DNA of 20,205 nt from DASXRU01 sp039933315 (GCA_039933315.1 JBDTOI010000070.1:1-20205); one strand, 5' to 3'. Counted from the first letter of the stretch, positions 1 through 7,480 are shown. A program made the numbers and translations. The notes: a model not told the origin generated them from the sequence alone.

Positions 1-317
1 CATTGCTGGGATCAGAACGGTGCGAACGGCACAGTCCGTGAAACGGACGGCTGAAGTAATTTGAATTGGCTGGCCCCCAAGCAAAACTCAATCAGTCCGC
101 AAGGCGGACGAGTAATACTAGCCGAGCAATTCATTGCTGGGATCAGAACGGTGCGAACGTCACAGTCCGTGAAACGATCGGCTGAAGTTATGGGAAGGCG
201 CAGACATTGTTGGCCTTCGCGTAGTCCGCCGCAGCGGACGAATGACAATAGCCCAGCAATTCATTGCTGGGATCAGAACGGTGCGAACGGCACAGTCCGT
301 GAAACGGACGGCTGAAA
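1..317 (+). repeat. Tandem array of ~130-bp composite hairpin repeats
   Basis: Three units start at about 1 (truncated by the window edge), 132 and 262, so the period is 130-131 bp. Each carries the end of hairpin B, a conserved spacer ATCAGAACGGTGCGAAC, hairpin A, GGCTGAA, then a variable middle of about 35-45 bp, a second A-type hairpin, and the first arm of the next B. A-type hairpins are at 34-48 (GTCCGT-GAA-ACGGAC), 95-109 (GTCCGC-AAG-GCGGAC), 165-179 (degenerate), 224-239 and 295-309. A perfect B hairpin, CCCAGCAATTCATTGCTGGG, is at 252-271, and one with a mismatch at 122-141. Stems stay paired while loops and stem bases vary, which suggests selection on structure. Confidence 0.8.
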
Positions 318-770
318 CTACCTGAAAAGGTATCGCGGATCATATTCCACGCCATGCTTGATGAGAAATTCGAGAAACTCTTCCTGAAATGTTTTCTTTC
401 GATGGTGCTCCTTCTGATTCTGGATATAACTGATTGTCTTTTTCACTTGTGAAGCACTGACGCTGAATGCCCCATATCCTTCCTGCCATGCGAACTTTTG
501 GTGTTGAAAGAAATTGTCGTGGATCCATTTAGAGGAACCACCCTTTATCAGTTGGACGGCCTTAGCTACGCTCATCGTGGCTGGTAATGACAATAGACTG
601 TGGATGTGGTCCTCCGTGCCGCCTATCGCCAGGGCTTTCATTGCGTTCGCTTTAGCGATGCCCCCGAGATAAGGCCATAGCCGTGATTCTAGTCCAGGAT
701 CGATGAACGGTAATCGTTCCCGCGTGCTGAAGGTGTAGTGCATGAGGTTGCTCACATAAGAGTGTGACAT
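318..770 (-). CDS. IS200/IS605-family (RAYT-like) Y1 transposase
   Basis: The 150-residue protein has the length and layout of a TnpA/REP-associated tyrosine transposase of the HUH superfamily, which cuts and rejoins single-stranded DNA next to hairpins. The HUH metal-binding pair is visible as H55-I-H57 within GGTEDHIHSLLSLP. The candidate nucleophile is Tyr115 in ISYIQNQKEHH, with the usual downstream Q/H residues. The fold is a single Y1 domain and no tnpB partner is present. The start is supported by AGGAAGGAG five or six bases upstream of the ATG. The frame is intact, so the enzyme may be active. Hairpin repeats abut both ends of the gene, as expected for an enzyme that recognises them. 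Assignment to the RAYT subfamily rather than plain IS200 rests on this context, not on a diagnostic residue. Confidence 0.88.
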   Translation of the reverse strand: MSHSYVSNLMHYTFSTRERLPFIDPGLESRLWPYLGGIAKANAMKALAIGGTEDHIHSLLSLPATMSVAKAVQLIKGGSSKWIHDNFFQHQKFAWQEGYGAFSVSASQVKKTISYIQNQKEHHRKKTFQEEFLEFLIKHGVEYDPRYLFR

Positions 771-787
771 GGGGCTCCTTCCTGAGG

Positions 788-883
788 TTCAGTCGTCCGC
801 TAACCGGACTCTCGCAAAATCATCATTGCCGTCCTTCCCAGCACTGAAGTGCTGGGCTATTTTCGGCCGTCCGTTTCACGGAC
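788..883 (-). repeat. Right-hand composite hairpin repeat, inverted relative to the left array
   Basis: Read on the minus strand this holds hairpin A (869-883, GTCCGTGAAACGGAC), a 12-nt spacer, hairpin B (837-856, CCCAGCACTTCAGTGCTGGG), a 27-nt spacer, a second A hairpin (795-809, 5-bp stem) and a GACTGAA tail. That is the same order as in the left array. Hairpin B differs from the left copy in its inner stem pairs (CACT/AGTG) but stays fully paired, so the changes are compensatory. Confidence 0.75.
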
Positions 884-1037
884 TCCTTAGACGTGACGTG
901 AAAGTGATAACTGAGCTACGCGCTTGAGCTAGGAACAACATCGGCTCAATTCTAGATTCGCGAGGCTAAGTGCGCTACAGTTTGACGGAACACATACTCG
1001 AGGTTCTTAGCCAGGTTTTTGGTAAGTTCGCTTTCCC
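884..1037 (+). promoter_or_regulatory. trp leader region with possible structured RNA; no clear promoter
   Basis: This 154-bp stretch separates the repeat/transposase unit from trpE. Two inverted repeats are visible. TTGAGC (924-929) pairs with GCTCAA (944-949). GGCTAAG (964-970) pairs with CTTAGCC (1006-1012) and is followed by five T (1016-1020), which resembles a weak terminator just before trpE. A TTGACG at 982-987 could be a -35 box but lacks a good -10. I see no Trp-rich leader ORF, T-box or TRAP-type repeats. A regulatory role is only inferred. Confidence 0.25.
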
Positions 1038-2549
1038 ATGCTGCAACTACAGCCAGCCACCTTCGAAGAATTCGAGCGCGAAGCCAGGCGCGGCAATGTC
1101 GTGCCGGTGGTCCGCAGCGTGCTCGCCGACCTGCAAACGCCGGTGACGGCGCTAATGCTGATCGCACCAGAAGCGCCCTATGCGTTCCTGCTGGAATCAA
1201 TTGAGGGCGGTGAGCGGGTAGCGCGGTATTCCTTTCTGGGGGCTAACCCCTGGATGATTGTGCGAGGCCGCGGAACACAGACCTCGATCCTGAGACACCG
1301 CGCACTCGAGGTTCGCGAGGACCAGAACGCGGTTGAGTTTGTGCGCGAGTACTTCAAAGAACAAAAGCTGGCCCGGCGGCCGGGACTGGCGCCGTTAACC
1401 GGCGGCGCGGTTGGCTATCTTGCCTATGACGCAGCACCATGGTTTGAACCGGTTCTGGGCGTTGACGGTGATGGCGATAGTGATCGCGACGATGCAGTTT
1501 GGATGTTCTATCGCACGTTGCTCGCTTTCGACCGCGCCCGCCAGCGAATCGAAATAACTTCAGTCGTATTCACCGACGAAAGTGAAGGGAACCGTTCGAA
1601 ACTGCAAACTCTTTATGAGGATGCAGTAGCCGAAACGGAGAGAATCGAACGTTTGCTGTCAGGCGTCGGTTTATCTGCTCTGCCGCCGCCGGCAAAGGTG
1701 GAGGAGCGTAATGGCTCTGTCTTTACCTCGAATTGGCCGCGGCCGGATTTCGAGCGCGGAGTGGCTTCCGTCAAAGAGTACATAGCGGCCGGCGATTGCT
1801 ATCAAGCCGTGGTATCACAGCAGTTCACGAAGCAGACAAACGCGGAACCGCTGAATGTGTATCGCGCGCTGCGGGCCACGAACCCCGCGCCATACATGTA
1901 CTTCCTGCGCCTCGCTGACGAGACGATAATCGGTGCCTCACCGGAGATGCTCGTGCGTTGCCATGGCCAGCGGCTCGACTACCGGCCGATTGCGGGCACG
2001 CGTAAGCGCGGCGCCACCGAGGCGGAGGATTGGATGCTGGGCGAGGAACTGCGTTCGGACGACAAGGAAGTGGCGGAACATACCATGCTGGTCGATCTCG
2101 GCCGGAACGATTTAGGGCGAGTCTCGGACTATGGCTCAGTGCAGGTCGAAGAGCTGATGAACATTGAGCGTTATTCGCAAGTGCAGCACCTGGTCACAAG
2201 TTTGCGGTCGCGTCTCCGTGATGGACTGGATCGCTTCGACGCGCTGGCCGCGTGTTTTCCCGCGGGCACCGTCACCGGCGCGCCAAAAATCCGCGCCATG
2301 GAGATCATACGCGAGCTGGAGCCTTCACGGCGCGGGGTTTATGCCGGGGCAATTCTTTACGCCGACTACGCCGATAATCTGGATTCCTGCATCGCGATTC
2401 GCACTATCGTCATGAATGATGGCAAAGCCAGTGTCCAGGCCGGCGCCGGAATAGTTGCCGATTCTGTTCCCGAACGTGAATATGAAGAGACTGTAAACAA
2501 GGCACAGGCGCTCTTTCGCGCGATCGAACTGGCCGAAAGAGGTCTGTGA
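1038..2549 (+). CDS. trpE: Anthranilate synthase component I
   Basis: TrpE converts chorismate to anthranilate using ammonia supplied by the TrpG glutaminase, the first committed step of tryptophan synthesis. The 503-residue length is typical. The N-terminal domain carries the tryptophan feedback motif LLES-X10-S (L51-S54 and S65), so the enzyme is probably inhibited by tryptophan. The C-terminal chorismate-binding domain shows PIAGTR (317-322), DLGRNDLGR (353-361) and CFPAGTVTGAPK (406-417), followed by the family's conserved AGAGIVADSVPEREYEE segment. The feedback motif and the neighbouring trpG argue against PabB or isochorismate synthase. No strong Shine-Dalgarno precedes the ATG. The stop overlaps the next start as TGATG, implying translational coupling to the cyclophilin gene. 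Confidence 0.96.
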   Translation: MLQLQPATFEEFEREARRGNVVPVVRSVLADLQTPVTALMLIAPEAPYAFLLESIEGGERVARYSFLGANPWMIVRGRGTQTSILRHRALEVREDQNAVEFVREYFKEQKLARRPGLAPLTGGAVGYLAYDAAPWFEPVLGVDGDGDSDRDDAVWMFYRTLLAFDRARQRIEITSVVFTDESEGNRSKLQTLYEDAVAETERIERLLSGVGLSALPPPAKVEERNGSVFTSNWPRPDFERGVASVKEYIAAGDCYQAVVSQQFTKQTNAEPLNVYRALRATNPAPYMYFLRLADETIIGASPEMLVRCHGQRLDYRPIAGTRKRGATEAEDWMLGEELRSDDKEVAEHTMLVDLGRNDLGRVSDYGSVQVEELMNIERYSQVQHLVTSLRSRLRDGLDRFDALAACFPAGTVTGAPKIRAMEIIRELEPSRRGVYAGAILYADYADNLDSCIAIRTIVMNDGKASVQAGAGIVADSVPEREYEETVNKAQALFRAIELAERGL

Positions 2550-3211
2550 TGTTGGGCAAAACTCTCTTATTCCTGCTTTGCTTGATCGTGCTTCCCCAAT
2601 TGTCTGCCCTGGGTCAGGATCCGGGTAAAGCCCCGGTAGCCGAGCCGAAGAAAACTGTCACCCCGGCGCCCAAAGAACCCTCCCCTCAAGCGGAGCCTTT
2701 CGATGGTGCAAGCGTGCAAAAGATGGCAGCGCAATGTGTCACGCTCGAGACTGAACCCGGCTCAATTGTGATTCAGATGCTGCCGCACGCAGCGCCCGAG
2801 GCGGTCAGGAATTTTCTTAATCTGGCCGTGACGGGAGCACTCGATACCACGACGTTCAGTCGCACGGTGAAGGACTTTGTAGTTCAGGGAGGGAACCTTT
2901 CCACCTCCGAGAAGTGGGGTGTCGAACTTTCAAAGAGGGCCTCCCGCACACTCCCGGATGAGCCGAGCGACCTCAAGCATGTTCGTGGCATGGTTTCGAT
3001 GGCCCGCGGCGACGAGGCAAATAGTGCTACGACGCACTTCTTCATACTGGTCGGCGACGGCCCGCACCTTGACGGTAGGTTTGCGGCATTCGGTAGAGTG
3101 ACGAAGGGAATCGAAGTCGCGGACGCGATAAATCATGCGCCCGTCGAGGGGGACAAACCAGTCAATCCGGTCCGTATCAAGCGCGTCATTGTTGCTTCCT
3201 GCCAGGAGTAA
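2549..3211 (+). CDS. Exported cyclophilin-type peptidyl-prolyl cis-trans isomerase
   Basis: This protein of about 220 residues begins with a hydrophobic signal peptide (MLGKTLLFLLCLIVLPQLSALG), then a Pro/Lys-rich linker to about residue 50 and a cyclophilin domain. In numbering from the alternative GTG start at 2546, the catalytic cluster is R106, F111 and Q114 (human CypA R55, F60, Q63), with HFF at 164-166 and LDGRFAAFGRV at 175-185. The position equivalent to CypA Trp121 is His174, as in many bacterial cyclophilins. It probably acts in the periplasm on protein folding. ATG 2549 is chosen because AAAGAGG lies six bases upstream and it overlaps the trpE stop by one base. A folding enzyme between trpE and trpG has no obvious link to tryptophan synthesis. 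Confidence 0.9.
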   Translation: MLGKTLLFLLCLIVLPQLSALGQDPGKAPVAEPKKTVTPAPKEPSPQAEPFDGASVQKMAAQCVTLETEPGSIVIQMLPHAAPEAVRNFLNLAVTGALDTTTFSRTVKDFVVQGGNLSTSEKWGVELSKRASRTLPDEPSDLKHVRGMVSMARGDEANSATTHFFILVGDGPHLDGRFAAFGRVTKGIEVADAINHAPVEGDKPVNPVRIKRVIVASCQE

Positions 3212-3213
3212 CT

Positions 3214-3290
3214 TTTGAAATCTAAGATTATCTAAGATCTCAAATCTCAAATTTGAAATTTCAAAAAATCTGAAACCCGAAACTCGAAAC
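3214..3290 (+). repeat. AT-rich palindromic intergenic repeat
   Basis: The stretch is built from repeated GAAATC/AAATCTCAAATTTGAAAT-like words and contains the 14-bp palindrome TTTGAAATTTCAAA (3252-3265). Its composition contrasts sharply with the GC-rich genes on both sides. A related stretch lies at 5754-5790 between trpC and trpF. Confidence 0.65.
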
Positions 3291-3292
3291 CA

Positions 3293-3856
3293 ATGCTCCT
3301 CGTCATCGACAACTACGATTCATTCACGTACAACCTGGTTCAGTATCTCGGCGAGCTGGGCCAGGAGGTGGAAGTGCGGCGAAACGATCAGGTGACGATC
3401 CAGGAGATCGAGCAGCAGTCTCCGGACAAGATTGTGATATCGCCCGGCCCGGGAATTCCCGAAGATGCCGGCGTGTCGATGTCGGTCATCAACCACTTTG
3501 CCGGACGCATCCCCATTTTGGGTGTATGCCTGGGCCATCAGGCGATTGCACAGGTCTTTGGCGGACGGGTAGTGCGGGCCCCGGAACTATTTCATGGCAA
3601 GTCGTCAGAGATCTGTCACGACGGCAAGACCATCTTCGAAGGCTTCGAATACCGGTTCAAAGCCGGCCGCTACCATTCGCTTATGGTCGAGCGCGAAACG
3701 CTGCCCGCCTGCCTCGAAGTTTCGGCCACCACACCCGAAGGTGTGATCATGGGTCTGCGGCATCGCAAGATGAAGCTTGAAGGCGTGCAGTTTCATCCGG
3801 AGTCGATCATGACGGCGGAAGGCAAGCGGCTGCTGGGCAACTTTCTGCGGCTATAA
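3293..3856 (+). CDS. trpG: Anthranilate synthase component II, class I glutamine amidotransferase
   Basis: TrpG hydrolyses glutamine and passes ammonia to TrpE. The 187-residue protein is a complete class I glutaminase domain: the oxyanion segment PGPG at 51-54, the nucleophile Cys79 in GVCLGHQ, and the catalytic His168 and Glu170 in VQFHPES. The N-terminal IDNYDSFTYNLVQYL is typical of TrpG/PabA. It lies between the cyclophilin gene and trpD. The ATG is preceded by an AT-rich repeat and no clear Shine-Dalgarno. It may also serve PabB in folate synthesis (as an amphibolic TrpG/PabA), but no pabB is present here, so that remains open. Confidence 0.95.
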   Translation: MLLVIDNYDSFTYNLVQYLGELGQEVEVRRNDQVTIQEIEQQSPDKIVISPGPGIPEDAGVSMSVINHFAGRIPILGVCLGHQAIAQVFGGRVVRAPELFHGKSSEICHDGKTIFEGFEYRFKAGRYHSLMVERETLPACLEVSATTPEGVIMGLRHRKMKLEGVQFHPESIMTAEGKRLLGNFLRL

Positions 3857-3869
3857 GTTTGGGTCAGCG

Positions 3870-3896
3870 ATAGGTCCAATAAGTCCTATAGGTCCT
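3870..3896 (+). repeat. Three tandem copies of a 9-bp repeat, consensus ATARGTCCW
   Basis: Copies start at 3870, 3879 and 3888 and differ from one another at only one or two positions. The repeat fills most of the short trpG-trpD gap. No protein-binding role can be assigned from sequence alone. Confidence 0.7.
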
Positions 3897-3931
3897 TTAG
3901 CCATTCGACAGGCACAACCTCGATCTTTTTT

Positions 3932-4963
3932 ATGGACAGTTCACTACCCAATTTTCTGTCGCGTCTGGTCCGTGGCGAAAATCTTAGTCGCCCGGAAGCG
4001 TCTGAATTTCTCAACGCGCTGTTGGAGAACGAGGCTACTGACGCGCAGATAGCGGGCGCGCTGGTCGCGTTGTCACTAAAAGGTGAGACGGTCGAGGAGT
4101 TAACTGGCATGGCCGAGGCAATGCGCGCGCGCGCCGTTCGTCTCCATGCACGCCACGAACTTTTCATCGACACGGCCGGGACCGGATCCAGCCGCGCCAA
4201 GACTTTCAATGTCTCGACCGCAGCTGCGTTTGTCATTGCCGGCGCCGGTCTGCCGGTGGCGAAGCACGGGAACCGCGCGGCAAGCAGCAAGTGTGGCAGC
4301 GCGGATGTGTTGAGCGCGCTGGGTGTAAACGTTTCTGCAACTCCCGAGATTTCGCAGCACTGCCTGAATGAGATTGGCATTTGTTTCATGTTTGCGCCGC
4401 TCTATCACGGAGCAACGGCGCGGGTAGCGGCCGTGCGGCGCCAGCTCGGTGTGCAAACTACCTTCAATTTGATAGGCCCACTGACAAATCCGGCGAACGC
4501 GCCGCGGCAAATAGTAGGCGTCTCGCAAAAGGAAAAGGTTGAGCCCATGGCGCGCGTGCTTGGCATGCTGGGTACGGAGCGCGCGTGGGTGGTGCACGGG
4601 GCGGACGGGTTGGATGAAATCACACTGACCGGCAGAACCTTCGTTGCCGAAGCACACCGGGATGAAGTCAAATCTTTTGAGATTGAACCAAAGGATTTTG
4701 GTTATGAAACTGCACCAATCGAGCAATTGCACTGCGAAGATGGCGAGACCAGCGCGGGCATGATTCGCGATGTGCTGGCAGGGCGGCGGCGAGATGAAGC
4801 GCGCAATCTGGTAGTTATCAATGCGGCGGCGGCACTCCATGTCGCAAGTCTCCGCCCAGGCCTGAGCGAGGCGGCTCGGCTGGCGGAAGAAAGCATCGAT
4901 AGCGGCGCGGCGCTGAAGAAGCTCGAGCAATTGGCCGAGGCGACTAATGGACTTCCTGTCTAA
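3932..4963 (+). CDS. trpD: Anthranilate phosphoribosyltransferase
   Basis: TrpD transfers the phosphoribosyl group of PRPP to anthranilate. The 343-residue protein has the helical N-terminal domain, then DTAGTGSS (80-87) in the place of the family's GTGG-type PRPP loop, KHGNR (111-115) and RRQLGVQTTFNLIGPLTNPA (169-188). HGADGLDEITLTG carries the DE pair that binds magnesium in this family. The length is normal and there is no fusion to TrpG. No Shine-Dalgarno is apparent before the ATG, which follows a run of T. Its last 17 bases overlap the start of trpC in another frame, indicating coupled translation. Confidence 0.95.
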   Translation: MDSSLPNFLSRLVRGENLSRPEASEFLNALLENEATDAQIAGALVALSLKGETVEELTGMAEAMRARAVRLHARHELFIDTAGTGSSRAKTFNVSTAAAFVIAGAGLPVAKHGNRAASSKCGSADVLSALGVNVSATPEISQHCLNEIGICFMFAPLYHGATARVAAVRRQLGVQTTFNLIGPLTNPANAPRQIVGVSQKEKVEPMARVLGMLGTERAWVVHGADGLDEITLTGRTFVAEAHRDEVKSFEIEPKDFGYETAPIEQLHCEDGETSAGMIRDVLAGRRRDEARNLVVINAAAALHVASLRPGLSEAARLAEESIDSGAALKKLEQLAEATNGLPV

Positions 4964-5744
4964 AATTGTCGAAGAGAAGCGGGAGCGTTTGCAGACCGCT
5001 CGCGAGGAAACGCCCATCGCGGAAATGCGGGCGCACGCCATTGACGCGCGCCTGCAAACCAAACTGCATCGCCTGCTCGAGGTGCTGGCGAATGAGGGCG
5101 GCGTAAATATCATCGCCGAGATCAAGCGCGCGTCGCCTTCGCGCGGGATGATTCGCGAAGGTGCCGATGCGGCAATACTGGCGCGGGACTACCAAAACGG
5201 CGGCGCAGTGGCGATTTCGGTTTTGACTGAAGAAAACTACTTCCACGGATCGCTGGAGGATCTGCGCGTTGTGCGCCAGGCCGTGCCGTTGCCACTGCTG
5301 CGCAAAGACTTCATCGTCGATGAGTTTCAGATTTACGAGGCGGCCATCGCGGGAGCGGACGCTATCTTGTTGATCGTCGCTGCGCTTGAGGATAGAGCTC
5401 TGCTGCGTCTGCGCGCTGTCGCCGAAGATGAGTTGGGCATGGATGCGCTGATCGAGGTCCATACCGAGGAAGAGATGCAGCGTGCTTGCGACAGCGGGGC
5501 TACGCTGATCGGAGTCAATAACCGCGATTTGCGAACCTTCGAAGTGTCACTGGGAACGTCAGCGCAGTTGATCAAATATGCGCCGGATGATGTGCTTTGC
5601 GTCAGCGAAAGTGGCTTGCATTCAGGTGATGACCTGCGCCGTTTGCGGGACCTCGGCTATAGCGGATTTCTGATTGGCGAGTTATTGATGCGCGCGCCGG
5701 AGCCGGAGATGGCGCTGCGTGAGTTGCTCGAGCCAGTGAACTAG
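4947..5744 (+). CDS. trpC: Indole-3-glycerol phosphate synthase
   Basis: TrpC closes the indole ring, turning CdRP into indole-3-glycerol phosphate with loss of CO2 and water. The 265-residue TIM barrel carries the expected catalytic set: E58 and K60 in AEIKRASPS, K120 in LLRKDF, E170 in LIEVH, N191 in GVNNRDL and S222 in VSESG. Spacing tracks the well-studied archaeal enzyme (E51, K53, K110, E159, N180, S211). It is a stand-alone enzyme, not fused to TrpF as in Escherichia coli. It overlaps trpD by 17 bases. An AT-rich repeat then separates it from trpF. Confidence 0.96.
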   Translation: MDFLSKIVEEKRERLQTAREETPIAEMRAHAIDARLQTKLHRLLEVLANEGGVNIIAEIKRASPSRGMIREGADAAILARDYQNGGAVAISVLTEENYFHGSLEDLRVVRQAVPLPLLRKDFIVDEFQIYEAAIAGADAILLIVAALEDRALLRLRAVAEDELGMDALIEVHTEEEMQRACDSGATLIGVNNRDLRTFEVSLGTSAQLIKYAPDDVLCVSESGLHSGDDLRRLRDLGYSGFLIGELLMRAPEPEMALRELLEPVN

Positions 5745-5753
5745 GTTCTTCTT

Positions 5754-5790
5754 TCTGAAATTTGAAATTTGAAATCCGAGATCTGAAAAA
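5754..5790 (+). repeat. AT-rich intergenic repeat related to the one before trpG
   Basis: The core is GAAATTTGAAATTTGAAAT followed by CCGAGATCTGAAAA. It shares the GAAATTT/AGATCT words of the 3214-3290 stretch and occupies the trpC-trpF gap (5745-5838). Confidence 0.6.
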
Positions 5791-5838
5791 AGAGGCTAAA
5801 GCACAGCCGCGGCTTAGCTCGCCACGCACTCCATAAAG

Positions 5839-6465
5839 ATGGTTAAGATAAAGATTTGTGGCATCACCAATCTCGCGGACGCGCTCGCGGCCGTCGCAGC
5901 CGGCGCGGACATGCTGGGTTTCAACTTCTACCGCCCTAGCCCGCGATTTATTGCACCCCCAGCCGCGCGAGCTATCATCCAGAAGCTGCCCCCCAACACA
6001 ATGGCCGTGGGCGTCTTCGTCAACGAGGGCGATCCGCAGACAGTCTCCCGCATCGCGGACGAAGCCGCAGTAACCGGAGTGCAACTTCACGGAGATGAAT
6101 CACCGGATTATTGTCGCGAGCTCTCGGGACGGTACGTTATCAAGGTCCTCAGGGTTGACCGGAAATTTCGCCCGGAGCAGGTCACGGCTTATGCAACAGA
6201 CGCAATCATGCTTGATGCCTTTGATCCACAAGTCCGCGGTGGCACAGGTCGAGTTATTGATTGGTCCGTGGCTGCCCAAGCTCGTCCGTTGGTGGACAGA
6301 TTGTTTCTGTCAGGAGGGCTGGGGCCGGAAAATATCGCAGGCGCGATCACGGCAGTGGCGCCTTTTGCAGTTGATGCATGTAGCCGTCTGGAGTCTGCGC
6401 CCGGACGAAAGGACCTGGCTCGCCTGCGGAGTTTCATAGCAGCGGCACGCGCGACAGAGCTATAA
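5839..6465 (+). CDS. trpF: Phosphoribosylanthranilate isomerase
   Basis: TrpF performs the Amadori rearrangement of phosphoribosylanthranilate to CdRP, the substrate of TrpC. The 208-residue TIM barrel has the catalytic base Cys7 in KIKICGIT and the general acid Asp126 in IMLDAFDP. The phosphate-binding glycine segment LSGGLGPENI (157-166) and VDACSRLESAPGRKD (178-192) are also present. The latter replaces the common VSSGVE form but keeps the SAPG-KD core. The ATG lies 94 bases past trpC and has no strong Shine-Dalgarno, so the gene may have its own signal or rely on readthrough. Confidence 0.95.
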   Translation: MVKIKICGITNLADALAAVAAGADMLGFNFYRPSPRFIAPPAARAIIQKLPPNTMAVGVFVNEGDPQTVSRIADEAAVTGVQLHGDESPDYCRELSGRYVIKVLRVDRKFRPEQVTAYATDAIMLDAFDPQVRGGTGRVIDWSVAAQARPLVDRLFLSGGLGPENIAGAITAVAPFAVDACSRLESAPGRKDLARLRSFIAAARATEL

Positions 6466-6495
6466 TCCGACTTCCCATATCTTCGCGACAAATTT

Positions 6496-7437
6496 ATGAG
6501 TGCGAGAGCAGTGGCGCCGAATTCCAGGAATGAGAACGCGCGCGATCAGGGCCGCATTCTGTTGATCACGGATGCACCTGATCTGCCTGTCATTGCCGCG
6601 CTGGAACGCGCGGGTTATGCCGTGGTGGGAGTGGCTGCCAGCACGGCGGCGCTGATTTCATTGTCACGCACGCGCCCCCACCTGGTAATAGCGGACTTTA
6701 ACTTGAAAGGGGTCAGCGGGCCGGAAGTCGCGCGCAAGCTTGCCGGCGCGGAAGATTACACACCGTGCGTGCTGGTGGGGTCCGAACCAGCGACAGATCA
6801 ACGCCGGCTGGAATCGCTGGCGGCCGGAGCGCGGGATTATTTTCAACTGCCGCAACAGATCGAGTTGCTGCTATTGCGCGTGGGGCAGTTGGTTGAACTG
6901 CGTTTGGGAATTGATCGCCTGCGGTCTGAAGCCGATCTCGACCCACTAACAGGGCTGGCCAATCGCCGGCGCTTTCGTAAAGCACTCGGGCGCGAACTGG
7001 AAAGGTTCAGGCGTTACCAGACCCCGTGCGCGCTGATAATGCTGGACATTGACCACTTGAAGAAGGTAAACGATGCTCACGGGCATCCAACCGGGGACGT
7101 TATCATTCGCCACGTGGCGGCGACCCTGGTGGAAGTGTCACGCGACACTGATACTCCGGCACGTTTAGGTGGCGAGGAGTTTGCTTTGTTGCTTGCCGGG
7201 ATAAATGAAAGACAAGCTGTGACGGCCGCCCAACGTCTGCAGCCCCTGCTCTCAGTCGAGCCCGTCGCCGGAACGGGCCTGGTTACGTTAAGCCTTGGCG
7301 TAGCTGCGTGTCCGGCCCATGCCACTTCCGAACGCTCGTTGTATGCTGCCGGTGATCAGGCGCTCTATCGAGCAAAAAACGAAGGCCGAAATCGAGTGGT
7401 GGTCGCTCCGGCGATCGTGCTCGTGGCCGAACCATAA
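6496..7437 (+). CDS. Response-regulator-like diguanylate cyclase (REC-GGDEF)
   Basis: The protein has a degenerate receiver domain (about residues 20-135) and a GGDEF domain (about 145-305) that would make cyclic di-GMP from two GTP. The active site reads GGEEF (225-229), a functional variant. D184 and D186 in LDIDHLKKVND, N192 and D201 complete the metal and guanine contacts. An intact inhibitory I-site is seen as R216-D-T-D219 with the same spacing to GGEEF as in PleD, so product inhibition is likely. In the receiver, D67 is the candidate phosphoacceptor, but the usual Lys is missing (DYFQLP instead of a KP pair), so phosphorylation control may be altered. It starts 30 bases after trpF and shares its orientation, probably by readthrough rather than shared function. 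Confidence 0.9.
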   Translation: MSARAVAPNSRNENARDQGRILLITDAPDLPVIAALERAGYAVVGVAASTAALISLSRTRPHLVIADFNLKGVSGPEVARKLAGAEDYTPCVLVGSEPATDQRRLESLAAGARDYFQLPQQIELLLLRVGQLVELRLGIDRLRSEADLDPLTGLANRRRFRKALGRELERFRRYQTPCALIMLDIDHLKKVNDAHGHPTGDVIIRHVAATLVEVSRDTDTPARLGGEEFALLLAGINERQAVTAAQRLQPLLSVEPVAGTGLVTLSLGVAACPAHATSERSLYAAGDQALYRAKNEGRNRVVVAPAIVLVAEP

Positions 7438-7480
7438 CAAACTCATCAGTTTATTAACCCTGCAAAAGGAGATCCCCGTG

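Larger units (their letters stand above)
1..890. mobile_element. RAYT/REP-like unit: Y1 transposase gene bounded by inverted composite repeats
   Basis: A single transposase gene (318-770, minus strand) lies between two sets of the same composite repeat in opposite orientation. The repeat reads hairpin A (GTCCG..CGGAC), about 12 nt, hairpin B (CCCAGCA..TGCTGGG), about 24-27 nt, a second A hairpin, then a GGCTGAA or GACTGAA tail. On the left the tail at 310-316 abuts the transposase stop codon. On the right the tail (788-794 read on the minus strand) abuts the transposase ribosome binding site. An 18-base sequence containing hairpin A and its flank is identical at 34-51, 295-312 and, inverted, at 866-883. 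This architecture matches REPtrons, in which a RAYT transposase mobilises flanking REP hairpins. The left limit lies outside the window and no target-site duplication was identified. Confidence 0.7.

Noticed and set aside
61..315. 84-codon + strand frame and a 78-codon minus-strand frame through the hairpin array
   Set aside because: Both simply translate the repeat units, with no ribosome site and no protein-like composition.
1..317. CRISPR array from regularly spaced repeats
   Set aside because: The period is 130 bp, conserved blocks are long and hairpin-rich, the intervening segments are not spacer-sized, and no cas genes are present.
982..1010. TTGACG plus downstream -10 as the trpE promoter
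   Set aside because: No acceptable -10 hexamer at 16-18 bases (only TTCTTA/TCTTAG), so it is mentioned only as a weak possibility in the leader entry.
4100..5125. 341-codon minus-strand frame opposite trpD/trpC
   Set aside because: It is antisense to two well-recognised enzymes with intact active sites; long opposite frames are expected in GC-rich coding DNA.
6461..6466. Perfect TATAAT at the end of trpF as a promoter for the GGDEF gene
   Set aside because: It coincides with the trpF Leu-stop codons, and there is neither a -35 box at proper spacing nor a TGn extension.
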